Assembly: GCA_002842215.1 (NCBI GenBank)
Contig: PHCC01000038.1
Coordinates: 1-35,684, forward strand
Origin: Betaproteobacteria bacterium HGW-Betaproteobacteria-9
GTDB lineage: Bacteria; Pseudomonadota; Gammaproteobacteria; Burkholderiales; Burkholderiaceae_C
Direction: 5' to 3'
DNA: 35,684 nucleotides
The notes beneath the pieces were generated by a model that saw only the letters and a list, made by a program, of their open reading frames with translations, was not told the origin of the DNA and searched no databases. Of this stretch, positions 5,665-13,519 are shown piece after piece. Positions within the stretch are counted from its first letter, which is position 1; each line of letters begins with the position of its first letter. Position numbers and translations under genes: made by a program.

Positions 5665-8299
5665 GGTTACAGGCGGCAGCGAAGGCATTGCCGATTATTT
5701 GGTGAACGGGCAGAAGGCCGACCGGGAGTTTACGCGCGAGCAGCTAGACGAGCGTGTAGTTCTGGCGGGCGAGCTGGAAGTTACAGACGCCCTTATCCAG
5801 CGAATGAGCAACGAAGGCGACCGCTATTTGCATATCACCCTCGCGTTTAAGGAGGATCGCTTAGACAAGGATGTAATGCAATCCATTGTGCAGGACTTTA
5901 AGCAGTTCGCCATGAGTGCTTACGATTCGGATGAATATGATTTTTACGCTGAAGCGCACATTCCGAAAATAAGCAGCTACACCAACCGGAAAACAGGCGA
6001 GCTGGTGGAGCGCAAGCCTCATATTCATATCGTCATTCCACGGGCTAATCTTTTGTCCCGCACGTTGATGGACCCGCTTTATAAGCCTGTGCTTAATAAG
6101 CAGACCGGGATTGTCGAGGTTCCGCCGGAACAGCTTAAATGGATTGATGCGTTTCAAGAAAGCGTTAATGCGAAATACGGGCTTTCCAGTCCGAAAGACA
6201 ATCGACGCCTTGAATTCACGGGGGCGAGTGAAATGATTAGCCGCTATAAGGCCGATCTTTTCCAGCCACATGAACGCGACTTGAAAGAGCGCATTTTGTC
6301 GGATGTTCTCGACCGGAAGATATCTGATTACGAGAGCTTCAAAGACCTGTTGACCGAATACGGGACTGCCCGCACAAGGAACAAGGGCAAGGACAACGAA
6401 TATCAGAACGTCAAGCCCGCCGATAACGCCAGGGGGATCAATCTGAAAGAACCCGTGTTCAGCCGGGAATTCATTGAGCTTTCCGAGGCCGAGAAGCGCC
6501 GCGCGCTGACCGACCGTGGCAGCCTAGCCTATGAAGAACAACAGCAGCCGCGACCCGTAGCGCCCGAGCTGGACGCCACCTTGAAGGAGTGGCACGAGGT
6601 ACGCGCCAAGGAACTGAAGTACATCAACAGCGGTAGCCGCAAGCTGTACGCCGCCTATCGCAGTGCCGACCAAGAGGGGAAGCGCGCGATTCTGGATGAG
6701 CGGGCCGCCCGGTTCTACACCAAGCACCGCAAGGAAACCGACCATGACCGAACCGACGAGCAGCGCCGAGATTTTCGCGGGCGCGAAAATGCAGCCGACC
6801 GAGGAACCGACAGCCGCCGAACTGTTGCCCATATTGCTGACAATCTCCGAGCAGCAGGCCGCAATATCGAATCAACTGGCCGAGCTGTTGGAGACGCTGA
6901 ACAAGCCCGCCGAAACCTCGCTGATCGACGAGCTAGCCGCGCTGTTGCAGCCCTTGGCCGACGACTTGGCCGCGATCAAAGCGAAGATCGACAAGTAAGC
7001 CGGGCCGCGCCGCAGCCGCGCGACCGGCGAGCAGCCGACAGCGTGACCGGCCAGCTACTGGCCGAGGCGCGCGAGCGCAAGACCGAAGGGAAGGCCGCCC
7101 ACCTGGCCGAGTTCGCGCAGATCAAGCGCGAGCTTGACGCCCGCCGCCTACTGGCGCACCTGTCCAAGACGCACGGCGTCATCCCTGAAAAGTACGAAGT
7201 CACGAAGGGCAAGGACGGCGGCGACCGCATCAAGGCCGGTTCGCGCAATCTCAACGTGTCCGACTTCCTCACCCAAGAAATGCGCCTTTCGTTCAGCGAG
7301 GCCGCGCCGATCTTGCGCCAGGTCTATGCCGCGCAGCAGGGCCGCGAGCTGGCCGAGGCCCGGCCATCGCCGCGCCGGGAGTTGTGGCAAGCCTTCCGCC
7401 AGGCGCAGCCCGAGCAGGCCAAGCAGAAGGCCGCCGAATGGGAGGCGCAACGCCAGAGCGAGCGCGAGCGCCGCGCCGCGATCCGCGACGACTACCAGGG
7501 CGAGCGCCGCGCCTTGCAGGCCGACCGCAGCAAGCCCGCTGCCGAGCGCAAAGCCGCCTTGTCCATCGCCCGCATGGAGCGCGTCACCAAGGACATGGCC
7601 TTGCGTGAGGCCATCCGCGAGGAACGCCAGCAACTCAAAGAGAAGCACGGCCAGCCCTACCAAGAGCGTTACCGCGCCTTCCTGGCCGAGCGCGCGAACA
7701 AGGGCGATGAAACGGCCTTGGCCGAGCTGCGCCGCCAACGCGATGCCCGCCCGGCACCGACCGCCGAGGCCAACACCATCGAGGGCAGCAGCAAGCGCAA
7801 GCGCGACAGCGACCAGGCCGCGCAACTGGCGCGCAACCTGGCCTATTCCGTCGACCGGGCCGGGAATGTCACCTACTACGCCGACCAGGCCAAGCGCCGG
7901 GCGCTGGTGATCGACTCGGGCCAGCGTGTGACCGTGGCTGCCGTCAAGGACAGCCAAGCCGTGGAGGCAGGCTTGCGCCTGGCCGTCCAGAAATTCGGGC
8001 CGGGCTTGAAGATCGAGGGCAGCGAGGAATTCAAGCGGCAAGTCATCGACGCCGCGCTAAAAACCGGCTTGCGTGTCGAGTTCGACAGCAAGGCCATGAA
8101 CGACGAATTGCAACGCCGCCGCGCGGAGCGCGACGAGCTGCAAGCCCGCGGCAAAGCCTTCATTGCCAGCGAGCGAGAGAAGGCCGAGCAGGCGCAGGCA
8201 CCCAAGGAACCCGCGACACCGGCACCGGAGAAGACCCGCGAGCCGGAGCGCACACCGCAACCCGAACCCGCGCGCAAGCCGCGCGGCTACGAACGATAG
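5654..8299 (+). CDS. Relaxase (mobilisation nuclease) with C-terminal LPD7-like domain
   Basis: An 881-aa protein that should nick oriT and stay covalently bound to the DNA through a tyrosine. Residues 1-200 hold the nuclease domain: YLVNG near the start, RYLHITLAFKED around 56-67, and the metal-binding triad motif KPHIHIVIPRANLL around 121-134. The long middle is charged and helical (Arg, Glu and Ala rich). Residues about 725-835 (ARNLAYSVDRAGNVTYYADQAKRRALVIDSGQRVTV...) match the large polyvalent-protein-associated LPD7 domain. The first 800 bp are clearly less GC-rich and differ in codon use from the remainder, which suggests a mosaic gene. A second reading frame (6744-6998) within it may be a real gene. 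The relaxase class is probably MOBP-like, not TrwC (MOBF). Confidence 0.88.
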   Translation: MLIRVTGGSEGIADYLVNGQKADREFTREQLDERVVLAGELEVTDALIQRMSNEGDRYLHITLAFKEDRLDKDVMQSIVQDFKQFAMSAYDSDEYDFYAEAHIPKISSYTNRKTGELVERKPHIHIVIPRANLLSRTLMDPLYKPVLNKQTGIVEVPPEQLKWIDAFQESVNAKYGLSSPKDNRRLEFTGASEMISRYKADLFQPHERDLKERILSDVLDRKISDYESFKDLLTEYGTARTRNKGKDNEYQNVKPADNARGINLKEPVFSREFIELSEAEKRRALTDRGSLAYEEQQQPRPVAPELDATLKEWHEVRAKELKYINSGSRKLYAAYRSADQEGKRAILDERAARFYTKHRKETDHDRTDEQRRDFRGRENAADRGTDSRRTVAHIADNLRAAGRNIESTGRAVGDAEQARRNLADRRASRAVAALGRRLGRDQSEDRQVSRAAPQPRDRRAADSVTGQLLAEARERKTEGKAAHLAEFAQIKRELDARRLLAHLSKTHGVIPEKYEVTKGKDGGDRIKAGSRNLNVSDFLTQEMRLSFSEAAPILRQVYAAQQGRELAEARPSPRRELWQAFRQAQPEQAKQKAAEWEAQRQSERERRAAIRDDYQGERRALQADRSKPAAERKAALSIARMERVTKDMALREAIREERQQLKEKHGQPYQERYRAFLAERANKGDETALAELRRQRDARPAPTAEANTIEGSSKRKRDSDQAAQLARNLAYSVDRAGNVTYYADQAKRRALVIDSGQRVTVAAVKDSQAVEAGLRLAVQKFGPGLKIEGSEEFKRQVIDAALKTGLRVEFDSKAMNDELQRRRAERDELQARGKAFIASEREKAEQAQAPKEPATPAPEKTREPERTPQPEPARKPRGYER
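6744..6998 (+). CDS. Candidate gene nested in the relaxase in another frame
   Basis: An 84-aa frame inside the relaxase gene, shifted relative to it. The product (MTEPTSSAEIFAGAK..., then AAELLPILLTISEQQAAISNQLAELLETLNKP...LIDELAALLQPLADDLAAIKAKIDK) is a low-complexity-free, amphipathic, heptad-patterned protein with few Arg residues. The relaxase frame over the same bases is unusually Arg/Asp/Ala rich (RRDFRGRENAADRGTDSRR), as expected when another frame is under selection. Nested MobB genes inside relaxase genes are known in IncQ-like plasmids. No strong ribosome-binding site is seen. The frame also contains palindrome copy 2. Confidence 0.5.
   Translation: MTEPTSSAEIFAGAKMQPTEEPTAAELLPILLTISEQQAAISNQLAELLETLNKPAETSLIDELAALLQPLADDLAAIKAKIDK
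6772..6789. promoter_or_regulatory. 18-bp palindrome TTTTCGCG-GG-CGCGAAAA (copy 2 of 4)
   Basis: Identical to copy 1 (514-531), but located inside the relaxase coding sequence and inside the nested frame, where it encodes IFAGAK. Its retention in a coding region suggests a function at the DNA level. Confidence 0.55.
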
Positions 8300-8311
8300 G
8301 AGGTAACAACC

Positions 8312-8686
8312 ATGCAAGACGACACCGACCAGGCCGCGCCGGGCGACAAGGCCAAGCGCGAGTTTTCGCAGGCCGTGGAGCGCATCAACGCTGACATTCT
8401 GGCCGCCGGCGGACTGCACCCGAAATGGACGCAGGAGGAAGCCATAGCCTACGAGTGCGCCCGCGAGTGCATCACCCACTTGAAGGCGATCTATACCGGC
8501 GAGCTGTACCACGACAACCCCACGCCCGAGCGCCGGGCCGAGATCAAGGCCGAGCAAAGCCGCCTGGCCGCCGAGCTGCGCGGCCTGCATGTCCATGACC
8601 ATGCCGAGATTGCCCGCATCCGCCGCGACTACGGCCAACGCATCCGCGAGCACATGGCCCAGGCCAAGCGCAGCGCCAAGGATTAA
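8312..8686 (+). CDS. Conserved-looking plasmid protein of the mobilisation operon, function unknown
   Basis: A 124-aa soluble, helical, charged protein (MQDDTDQAAPGDKAKREFSQAVERINADILAAGG...). ATG 8312 has a strong ribosome-binding site (AGGAGGT at 8299-8305), which overlaps the end of the relaxase gene. It lies between relaxase and coupling protein, in the same direction with short gaps, so it is probably co-transcribed and connected with transfer. There are no recognisable motifs, only two central histidine-rich turns (LRGLHVHDHAEIARIRRDYG). Confidence 0.7.
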   Translation: MQDDTDQAAPGDKAKREFSQAVERINADILAAGGLHPKWTQEEAIAYECARECITHLKAIYTGELYHDNPTPERRAEIKAEQSRLAAELRGLHVHDHAEIARIRRDYGQRIREHMAQAKRSAKD

Positions 8687-8707
8687 CCGAAAGAAGGGGA
8701 AAGAAAA

Positions 8708-10348
8708 ATGGATGGATTGATGATCCTGGCGCCGTTCCTTGTGGTCTGGCTGACTCACCTGCTGTTGTCCGAGGTGTCGCGCACCCTGGCCGATATTGTT
8801 GTCATCATCATGATTGCCGGGCCGGTCGTGTGGAGTCTCAACGAGCTGCGCAAGGCCGGGCGCGATTGCTTCGCAGGCGAGAACATCGGCTGGACGCTGC
8901 GCCACCTTGTGGGCATCTTGCCCGCTGGCCTGGCTATCTACTGGTTCAACACCGACCACAAATTGCTAGGCGTCCTCGCGCTGCTGGTCTATGGCCTGTT
9001 CGCGCAAGGCATTTGGCTTTCCATGTTCGCCAGCCTTCGGCTTGGCGGGGCCGGGAGCGGGGCAGGGGATGAAGCCGTGCGCCGGGGTTCGCGCGTGGTC
9101 GAGGCCGACCAACTGGACGCCCGCACGGGCAACCGCAAGGGCCGTGACGATGCAGACGTGAGCATCGGAGGCGTGACCATCCCGCGCATGTTGGAGGCCC
9201 AACACTTCCTCATCACCGGCACCACGGGCGCGGGCAAAACCCAGGTCATCAATGGGATGCTTCGCAGCATCCGCAAGCGCGGCAATCGGGCCGTGATCGC
9301 CGACCCGGCAGGGGGCTTCTATGCCCGCTTCGGCAAGCCCGGTGACGTGCTGTTCAACCCGTTTGACCGCCGTTCCGTCGATTGGTCGCCCTTCGCTGAA
9401 ATCCGCGCGGATTACGACTGCGAGCGCATCGCCAAGGCGATCATTCCCGACCTCGAAGGCGGGGAGAGCGCGCAATGGCAACTGTTCGCCCAAACCTTGC
9501 TCGCCAAGGCCATGCTTGCCATGCACCGTAACGGCGAACGCTCCATGAAGCGCCTCATGTACTGGATGGCGAGCGCCGACCAGAAGGAGCTAGAGCCGCT
9601 GTTGGCAGGCACCGCCGCCGCTGTCATGTGCCAGCGTGGCAATGACAAGATGCTGAACAACACGCGGGCAACGATGCTGCCTTACCTCAGTGTCTTCGAC
9701 TACCTGCCCGACGAAGGCCGGTTTTCCTTCCGGCAATGGATTCAAGAGGACTGGCGCGACAACTGGCTGTTCATCACCTACCGCGACGACCAAATGGGGA
9801 TGCTGCGCAACCTCGTTGCCACCGCCTTGGAAATGGCGCTGGTCGAGGGCTTGAGCCTGTCCGAGAACCAGGAGCGCGGCTTGTGGTTCGTCATGGACGA
9901 AGTGGACAGCCTCGGGAAAGTGACCAGCCTACGCGCGGGCCTGACCAAGCTGCGCAAGTACGGCGGGCGCTGCGTCTTGGGCCTGCAAACCGTGGCACAG
10001 CTTCGCACCACCTACGGGCGCGACGAGGCGCAAACGCTCATCGCCAATACCTCGGTGAAGTGCATCCTTCGCGCGGGCGACTCCGAAACCGCCAAGAGCA
10101 TGGAGCACGAACTAGGCGAGCAGGAGATAGAGCGCAGCCAGGTCAATGACTCGTTCAGCATGAGCGACAACGGGCAGACGCAGAGCCAAAGCACATCCAC
10201 CCAGGTTGTGAGGCAATCCGCCGTCCTGGCGTCCGAAATCATGGGCCTGCCCGACCTTCAAGGCTTCTTGAAGATCCCCGGCGATGAAATCGCCCGTATC
10301 CGGGTTGAGTATATCGCCATGCCCGACCAGAACCCGGCTTTTGAGTGA
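8708..10348 (+). CDS. virD4: Type IV coupling protein, VirD4/TraD/TrwB family
   Basis: A 546-aa hexameric ATPase family member that carries the relaxase-DNA complex to the secretion channel. Membrane segments lie near residues 5-22, 30-47 and 68-110. Walker A is GTTGAGKT around residues 171-178 and Walker B is LWFVMDEVDSLG around 391-402. NTRATMLPYLSVFDYL and LGLQTVAQLRTTYG are typical of the TrwB/TraD ATPase core, and the C-terminus is short. ATG 8708 follows AGGGGAAAG. The reading frame is intact. This is the only transfer ATPase on the plasmid, as no VirB4 or VirB11 is present. That fits a mobilisable plasmid supplying its own coupling protein to a helper channel. Confidence 0.92.
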   Translation: MDGLMILAPFLVVWLTHLLLSEVSRTLADIVVIIMIAGPVVWSLNELRKAGRDCFAGENIGWTLRHLVGILPAGLAIYWFNTDHKLLGVLALLVYGLFAQGIWLSMFASLRLGGAGSGAGDEAVRRGSRVVEADQLDARTGNRKGRDDADVSIGGVTIPRMLEAQHFLITGTTGAGKTQVINGMLRSIRKRGNRAVIADPAGGFYARFGKPGDVLFNPFDRRSVDWSPFAEIRADYDCERIAKAIIPDLEGGESAQWQLFAQTLLAKAMLAMHRNGERSMKRLMYWMASADQKELEPLLAGTAAAVMCQRGNDKMLNNTRATMLPYLSVFDYLPDEGRFSFRQWIQEDWRDNWLFITYRDDQMGMLRNLVATALEMALVEGLSLSENQERGLWFVMDEVDSLGKVTSLRAGLTKLRKYGGRCVLGLQTVAQLRTTYGRDEAQTLIANTSVKCILRAGDSETAKSMEHELGEQEIERSQVNDSFSMSDNGQTQSQSTSTQVVRQSAVLASEIMGLPDLQGFLKIPGDEIARIRVEYIAMPDQNPAFE

Positions 10349-10363
10349 CCCCCAGGGGCGCGA

Positions 10364-10381
10364 TTTTCGCGCCCGCGAAAA
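10364..10381. promoter_or_regulatory. 18-bp palindrome TTTTCGCG-CC-CGCGAAAA (copy 3 of 4)
   Basis: The same arms as the other three copies with CC in the centre. It lies in the 56-bp gap between the coupling protein stop and the next gene, upstream of that gene's ribosome-binding site. Confidence 0.6.
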
Positions 10382-10404
10382 TTTCGACCACAGGAGCAAC
10401 GACC

Positions 10405-11244
10405 ATGCACGACCACACCCCGCACCCTCTCAGTGCCCACCACCGGCCCGGCCTGAACAACATCAATGAAGGGCTTGCCAGCACCTTGGACGGCATCACC
10501 AAGGGCATTGCCGAGGTCTTCGGCGATCTTGGCAAGGGGCTGATTGACTTCCTCAACCGGCTGACCGGCGACAAGGATAAGCAGCCCACCCAGGACGAGA
10601 AGCGCGAGGCTTACGCCGACGTGAAGACCTGGCGCGAGCTGGAGGCCGACGAGGACAAGCGCCGCGCGCTGGACGATGCGGCCAACCACATCAAAGGCCA
10701 GTTCAAGCCCGCAGAGCAGGGCGCGCAGCGCGACGGCGACCCCGAGCAGGCCAAGGACACCCCGACCGAGCGCGAGCGCGTGATTCCGGTTCCGCAGCAC
10801 ATCCGCGAGCTTCCCGACTATGAGGCGACATTGGCCCGGCAACGTGAAGTTGCCGCGCTCGAGATCGCCCGCTATCAAGGGCTACTCAGTCAGGCCCGCT
10901 TGGACGCCGCCGAGGCGCGCGAGGAACGGGCCGAGCAGCGCGAACGCTTCGAGGCCCGGCAAGACCCGGCCACGCCTGGCATTGAGCAGGGCGACCCCGA
11001 CCCCTACGCCCAGGCCGCCCGCGAGCTGGACGCCAAGCCCTTGCAGCAGGGACAGGAGGTCGAGGGCGAGGTCATCGAGGTCAAACAGGCCGGGGGCCAA
11101 AACTATTACGTCATCGAGCAGGACGGCGAGCGCCTGGCCGTGCCCGCTGGCGACAAACCGGAGTACCGCCCCGGCGACGAAATCACGGCCACCCGCAGCG
11201 CCGAAGGAATCGAGCTAGGCGAGTCCTACGGCTACGGGCGCTGA
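10405..11244 (+). CDS. KfrB-like plasmid protein
   Basis: A 279-aa acidic protein. Residues 10-50 contain an amphipathic stretch (LNNINEGLASTLDGITKGIAEVFGDLGKGLIDFLNRLTG). The middle is a charged coiled coil (ALEIARYQGLLSQARLDAAEAREERAEQRERFEARQ). The C-terminal 65 residues (EVEGEVIEVKQAGGQNYYVIEQDGERLAVPAGDKPEYRPGDEITATRSAEGIEL) form a beta-rich module resembling the C-terminal domain found in KfrB and TraI-associated plasmid proteins. ATG 10405 follows CAGGAG; the frame is open up to 10345. It is the last gene of the mobilisation direction. Its function is not established; KfrB-type proteins are linked with stability or transfer control. Confidence 0.6.
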   Translation: MHDHTPHPLSAHHRPGLNNINEGLASTLDGITKGIAEVFGDLGKGLIDFLNRLTGDKDKQPTQDEKREAYADVKTWRELEADEDKRRALDDAANHIKGQFKPAEQGAQRDGDPEQAKDTPTERERVIPVPQHIRELPDYEATLARQREVAALEIARYQGLLSQARLDAAEAREERAEQRERFEARQDPATPGIEQGDPDPYAQAARELDAKPLQQGQEVEGEVIEVKQAGGQNYYVIEQDGERLAVPAGDKPEYRPGDEITATRSAEGIELGESYGYGR

Positions 11245-11283
11245 CAGGGCAGGGGAGGACAACCGCGAGCCGGGCCGGTCGGT

Positions 11284-11822
11284 TCAATCCTCCGCATGCA
11301 GGTCCACCATCAGTGCCCCAACGCTGTCGAAGCTCTTGAGGTTGCCCCCGCGAGCCTCGCGCATGGCGGCATTGGTGGTTTCCTTCGCGCGGTCCGGCGC
11401 GTATTTGTAGAACGTGGCCCGGCTGATGCCGAGCGCCTTGCAGATTTCCCCCGGCTTCTTCTTCGGATCAGCGGCCAAGGCTTCCAGCGCCGCGAGCTTT
11501 TCCGGCGCGATCCCAGGACGGCCACCGGAGCGCCCGCGAGCGCGGGCGGCCGCAAGTCCGGCCAGCGTCCTTTCCCGCGTGATGTTCCGTTCAAACTCGG
11601 CCAGCGCGGCGAAGACGTGAAAGACCAGGCGGCCCGCCGCCGTGCCTGTCTCGATTTTTTCCGTCACGCTCTCGAAGCCGATCCCGGCTTTCTCCAACTC
11701 CCCGACGATCCGCACCAGGTCAGGCAGCGACCGGCCCAAGCGATCGAGCCGCCACACCGCCACCACGTCACCAGGGCGCGCGTAGGCGAGGGCTTCGGCC
11801 AGGCCCGGCCTATCGGCCTTGG
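11284..11822 (-). pseudogene. Serine resolvase lacking its catalytic N-terminus
   Basis: The frame (readable from 11847) encodes KADRPGLAEALAYARPGDVVAVWRLDRLGRSLPDLVRIVGELEKAG..., i.e. the serine recombinase core from about residue 40 on. A C-terminal helix-turn-helix (GEICKALGISRATFYKYAPDRAKE) is intact. The first 40 residues with the catalytic serine (GYARVS in the neighbouring enzyme) are missing. The first eight residues of the open frame (MQSPSEND) are encoded by the transposon-type terminal repeat that cuts the gene at 11823. The protein cannot recombine DNA but might still bind it. The missing part is not found on the other side of the inserted element, so a deletion accompanied the insertion. 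Confidence 0.82.
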
Positions 11823-11853
11823 TGTCGTTTTCAGAAGGCGACTGCACGAAATA

Positions 11854-12429
11854 TCAGGAGTCGGCTGCACTGCCAGAACTGGCCGCCTGCAAGGCAGCGT
11901 AGAGAGCGGTTTTTCCTACCTTGAGGCGTGCGGCGGCCTCGCGGACATTCAAGCCGTTGGCGACAAGCTCCCGCGCTCGTTGCAACTTGTCGGCAGTGAC
12001 AACCGGCTTGCGTCCGCCTTTGCGCCCGCGTGCGGCGGCAGCGGTCAACCCGGCCTTGGTGCGCTCGCGGATCAGGTCGCGCTCGAACTGGCCCAGCGCA
12101 CCGAACACATGGAAGATGAGCCGTCCGCCCGGCGTGGTGGTGTCGATGTTTTCAGTCAACGAGCGGAAGCCGACGCCCCGTGCTTCCAGCTTGCCGACCG
12201 TCTCAATCAGGTGCGGCAGGGAGCGGCCAAGCCGATCCAGCCGCCAGACGACCAGCACATCGCCATCGCGCAGATAAGCCAGCGCATCGGCCAAGCCGGG
12301 CCGGTCTGCCTTGGCCCCGGATGCCGTGTCCTCGAAAACCCGTTCGCAGCCTGCATTGCGCAGCGCATCCGTCTGCAAGGCGGTGTCCTGTTCCGCCGTC
12401 GATACCCGCGCATAGCCGATGAGTGCCAT
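11854..12429 (-). CDS. Serine recombinase / resolvase of the small element
   Basis: A 191-aa small serine recombinase. The catalytic Ser10 is in GYARVSTAEQ. The core motifs LVVWRLDRLGRSLPHLIETV and FHVFGALGQFERDLIRERT, and the C-terminal helix-turn-helix (LQRARELVANGLNVREAAARLKVGKTALYAAL), are all present. It is related to, but distinct from, the truncated resolvase next to it; the shared segment ADRPGLA(E/D)ALAY is nearly the same. It probably resolves cointegrates or plasmid multimers. The 126 bp upstream (12430-12555) carry TTGTCCG / CGGACAAG-type repeats suitable as a res site. Confidence 0.88.
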   Translation of the reverse strand: MALIGYARVSTAEQDTALQTDALRNAGCERVFEDTASGAKADRPGLADALAYLRDGDVLVVWRLDRLGRSLPHLIETVGKLEARGVGFRSLTENIDTTTPGGRLIFHVFGALGQFERDLIRERTKAGLTAAAARGRKGGRKPVVTADKLQRARELVANGLNVREAAARLKVGKTALYAALQAASSGSAADS

Positions 12430-12555
12430 TTCCGCCCATTTGTCCGTTATACCGTCCGCCTATCTTGTTGTCCGTCATCCCGTTGCGCAAGATGTTTTCG
12501 GACAGGCGTCCGGTTTGGCCGCCTAATGATCGTTTGGCGGACAAGGCGACTGGCA
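12430..12555. promoter_or_regulatory. Putative res site of the small resolvase
   Basis: This gap upstream of the resolvase contains TTGTCCGTTATACCGTCCGCC-like and TTGTCCGTCATCCCG half-sites and the inverted forms TTCGGACAGGCG and GGCGGACAAGG. Repeated, partly inverted 12-mers next to a resolvase are typical of res. The exact subsites were not resolved. Confidence 0.45.
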
Positions 12556-12769
12556 TCAGCCGAACAGCTCGCTATGGGAGCCAAGCCGCGCCAGTCGCAG
12601 GGTGTCGGCGTCGGACTTGCGGTAGATCAGCAGCAGGTCGGGCTTGATGTGGCATTCGCGGTAGCCCGCCCAATCGCCGGAAAGATCGTGGTCGCGGTAT
12701 CGCACATCCAGGGGCTGATCGGTCGCCAGCGCGACCAGAACCGGCTTGAGGTCATCATTCGTGCAGCGG
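12556..12769 (-). pseudogene. YafQ/RelE-type toxin remnant, N-terminus lost
   Basis: The encoded stretch DLKPVLVALATDQPLDVRYRDHDLSGDWAGYRECHIKPDLLLIYRKSDADTLRLARLGSHSELFG is the C-terminal two thirds of a YafQ-type mRNA interferase, including the HDLSGDW, ECHIKPDLLLIY and GSHSELFG motifs. The first 25 or so residues are replaced by sequence encoded by the Tn402-like end repeats; the frame stays open to 12888. No DinJ antitoxin accompanies it. A fused protein might be made but probably is not a normal toxin. Confidence 0.75.
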
Positions 12770-12875
12770 ACTCCTGATACTGTTCGTTCAATAGACGACT
12801 GCACAACAGCCTTCAAACCGCGTTGTCTGGTGCAGTCGTCTTCTGAAAATGACATTTCCCGGCTGTTGCGGATTA

Positions 12876-12901
12876 GTCTAAAAAACACTCGTTTTTTAGA
12901 C
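12876..12901. terminator. Perfect 11-bp stem-loop, probable terminator
   Basis: GTCTAAAAAAC and GTTTTTTAGAC pair perfectly around the loop ACTC. The AT-rich stem lies just right of the small element and upstream of the relBE promoter. It could insulate relBE or be an operator; the weak AT stem makes termination uncertain. Confidence 0.45.
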
Positions 12902-12908
12902 CAAGGGG

Positions 12909-12946
12909 CTTGCGCTCTCTCCGGGTTTGCGTGATACTCGTATCAC
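12909..12946 (+). promoter_or_regulatory. relBE promoter with palindromic operator
   Basis: A -35-like TTGCGC is followed after 17 bp by GATACT. The -10 lies inside the palindrome GTGATAC-TC-GTATCAC (12931-12946), where RelB or the RelBE complex would block RNA polymerase. AAGGAG at 12954-12959 is the ribosome-binding site of relB. Confidence 0.65.
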
Positions 12947-12968
12947 ACCAACCAAGGAGCATAGAGCT

Positions 12969-13196
12969 ATGGCCCTCTCGATCCGACTGCCTGGCGACGT
13001 GGAAGACAGGTTGAAGACCCTGGCCGCGAAGACCGGGCGCACCAAGAGCTTTTACATCACCGAGGCGATTTGCGAACACATCGAAGACCTTGAAGATTTG
13101 TACTTGGCCGAAGCCCGCATGATCGACATTCGCGCCGGGCGCACCAAGACCGTGCCGCTTGAAGAGGTGATGAAGCGTTATGGCATGGAAGGTTGA
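12969..13196 (+). CDS. relB: RelB-family antitoxin
   Basis: A 75-aa protein. The N-terminal ALSIRLPGDVEDRLKTLAAKTGRTKSFYITEAICEHIEDLEDLYLAE is a ribbon-helix-helix DNA-binding domain of RelB/CopG type. The C-terminal tail (IDIRAGRTKTVPLEEVMKRYGME) is the toxin-binding part. I preferred ATG 12969 over the longer open frame from 12927 because of AAGGAG upstream and because the longer frame would run through the operator. The gene overlaps relE by 17 nt. The pair stabilises the plasmid by post-segregational killing and represses its own promoter. Confidence 0.92.
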   Translation: MALSIRLPGDVEDRLKTLAAKTGRTKSFYITEAICEHIEDLEDLYLAEARMIDIRAGRTKTVPLEEVMKRYGMEG

Positions 13197-13449
13197 ACTT
13201 GACCCAGCCGCCGAGCGCGAGCTAGGCAAGATTGACCCTCAACATGCCCGCCGAATCCTGGCCTTCCTGCATGAACGTGTCGCCCCGTTGGATGACCCGC
13301 GCAGCATTGGCGAAGCCCTCAAGGGTTCGCGCCTTGGCATCTACTGGAAATATCGCGTGGGGGATTACCGGATCATCGCCAACATCGAGGACGGCGCTTT
13401 GCGCATCCTCGTTGTGCGGATCGGCAACCGCCGTGAGGTGTACCGATGA
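13180..13449 (+). CDS. relE: RelE-family toxin (mRNA interferase)
   Basis: An 89-aa ParE/RelE-fold protein that in this family cleaves mRNA at the ribosome. Features are the N-terminal WKVELDPAAERELGKIDPQHARRILAFL, the central LKGSRLGIYWKYRVGDYRIIANIEDGALRILVVRIGNRREVYR, and the conserved RVGDYRII and VGxRxEVYR-like ends. The basic residues needed for catalysis are present and the frame is intact. Translation starts inside relB, so the toxin is coupled to its antitoxin. Confidence 0.92.
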   Translation: MAWKVELDPAAERELGKIDPQHARRILAFLHERVAPLDDPRSIGEALKGSRLGIYWKYRVGDYRIIANIEDGALRILVVRIGNRREVYR

Positions 13450-13519
13450 GCAGCAAAGCGAACGGCAAGGGGTGCGACCCTTGCCGCTCTAACCACGAAA
13501 CCACCTGAAAGGACTTTTC

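Larger units (their letters stand above)
11823..12854. mobile_element. 1.03-kb non-autonomous element with Tn402/Tn5053-like ends
   Basis: The left end (11823, plus strand) starts TGTCGTTTTCAGAAGGCGAC and the right end (12854, minus strand) starts TGTCATTTTCAGAAGACGAC. These match the terminal inverted repeats of Tn402/Tn5053-type transposons and class 1 integrons. Internal accessory repeats follow at both ends (left TCAGGAGTCGGCTGCACTG; right TCAGGAGTCCGCTGCACG and a reversed GTGCAGTCGTCTA). The element contains a complete resolvase and a toxin remnant but no tniABQ. The flanks CTTGG and TTTCC differ, so no target duplication is visible. The element interrupts a resolvase gene, consistent with the known preference of this family for res sites. 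Confidence 0.78.

Noticed and set aside
7148..8041. Long minus-strand open frame (297 aa) opposite the relaxase
   Set aside because: It mirrors the G/C-rich third positions of the relaxase; composition is Leu/Ala/Gly-heavy without motifs, typical of an antisense shadow.
11818..12859. 5-bp target duplication around the Tn402-like element
   Set aside because: Flanks CTTGG and TTTCC differ, so no duplication can be claimed.
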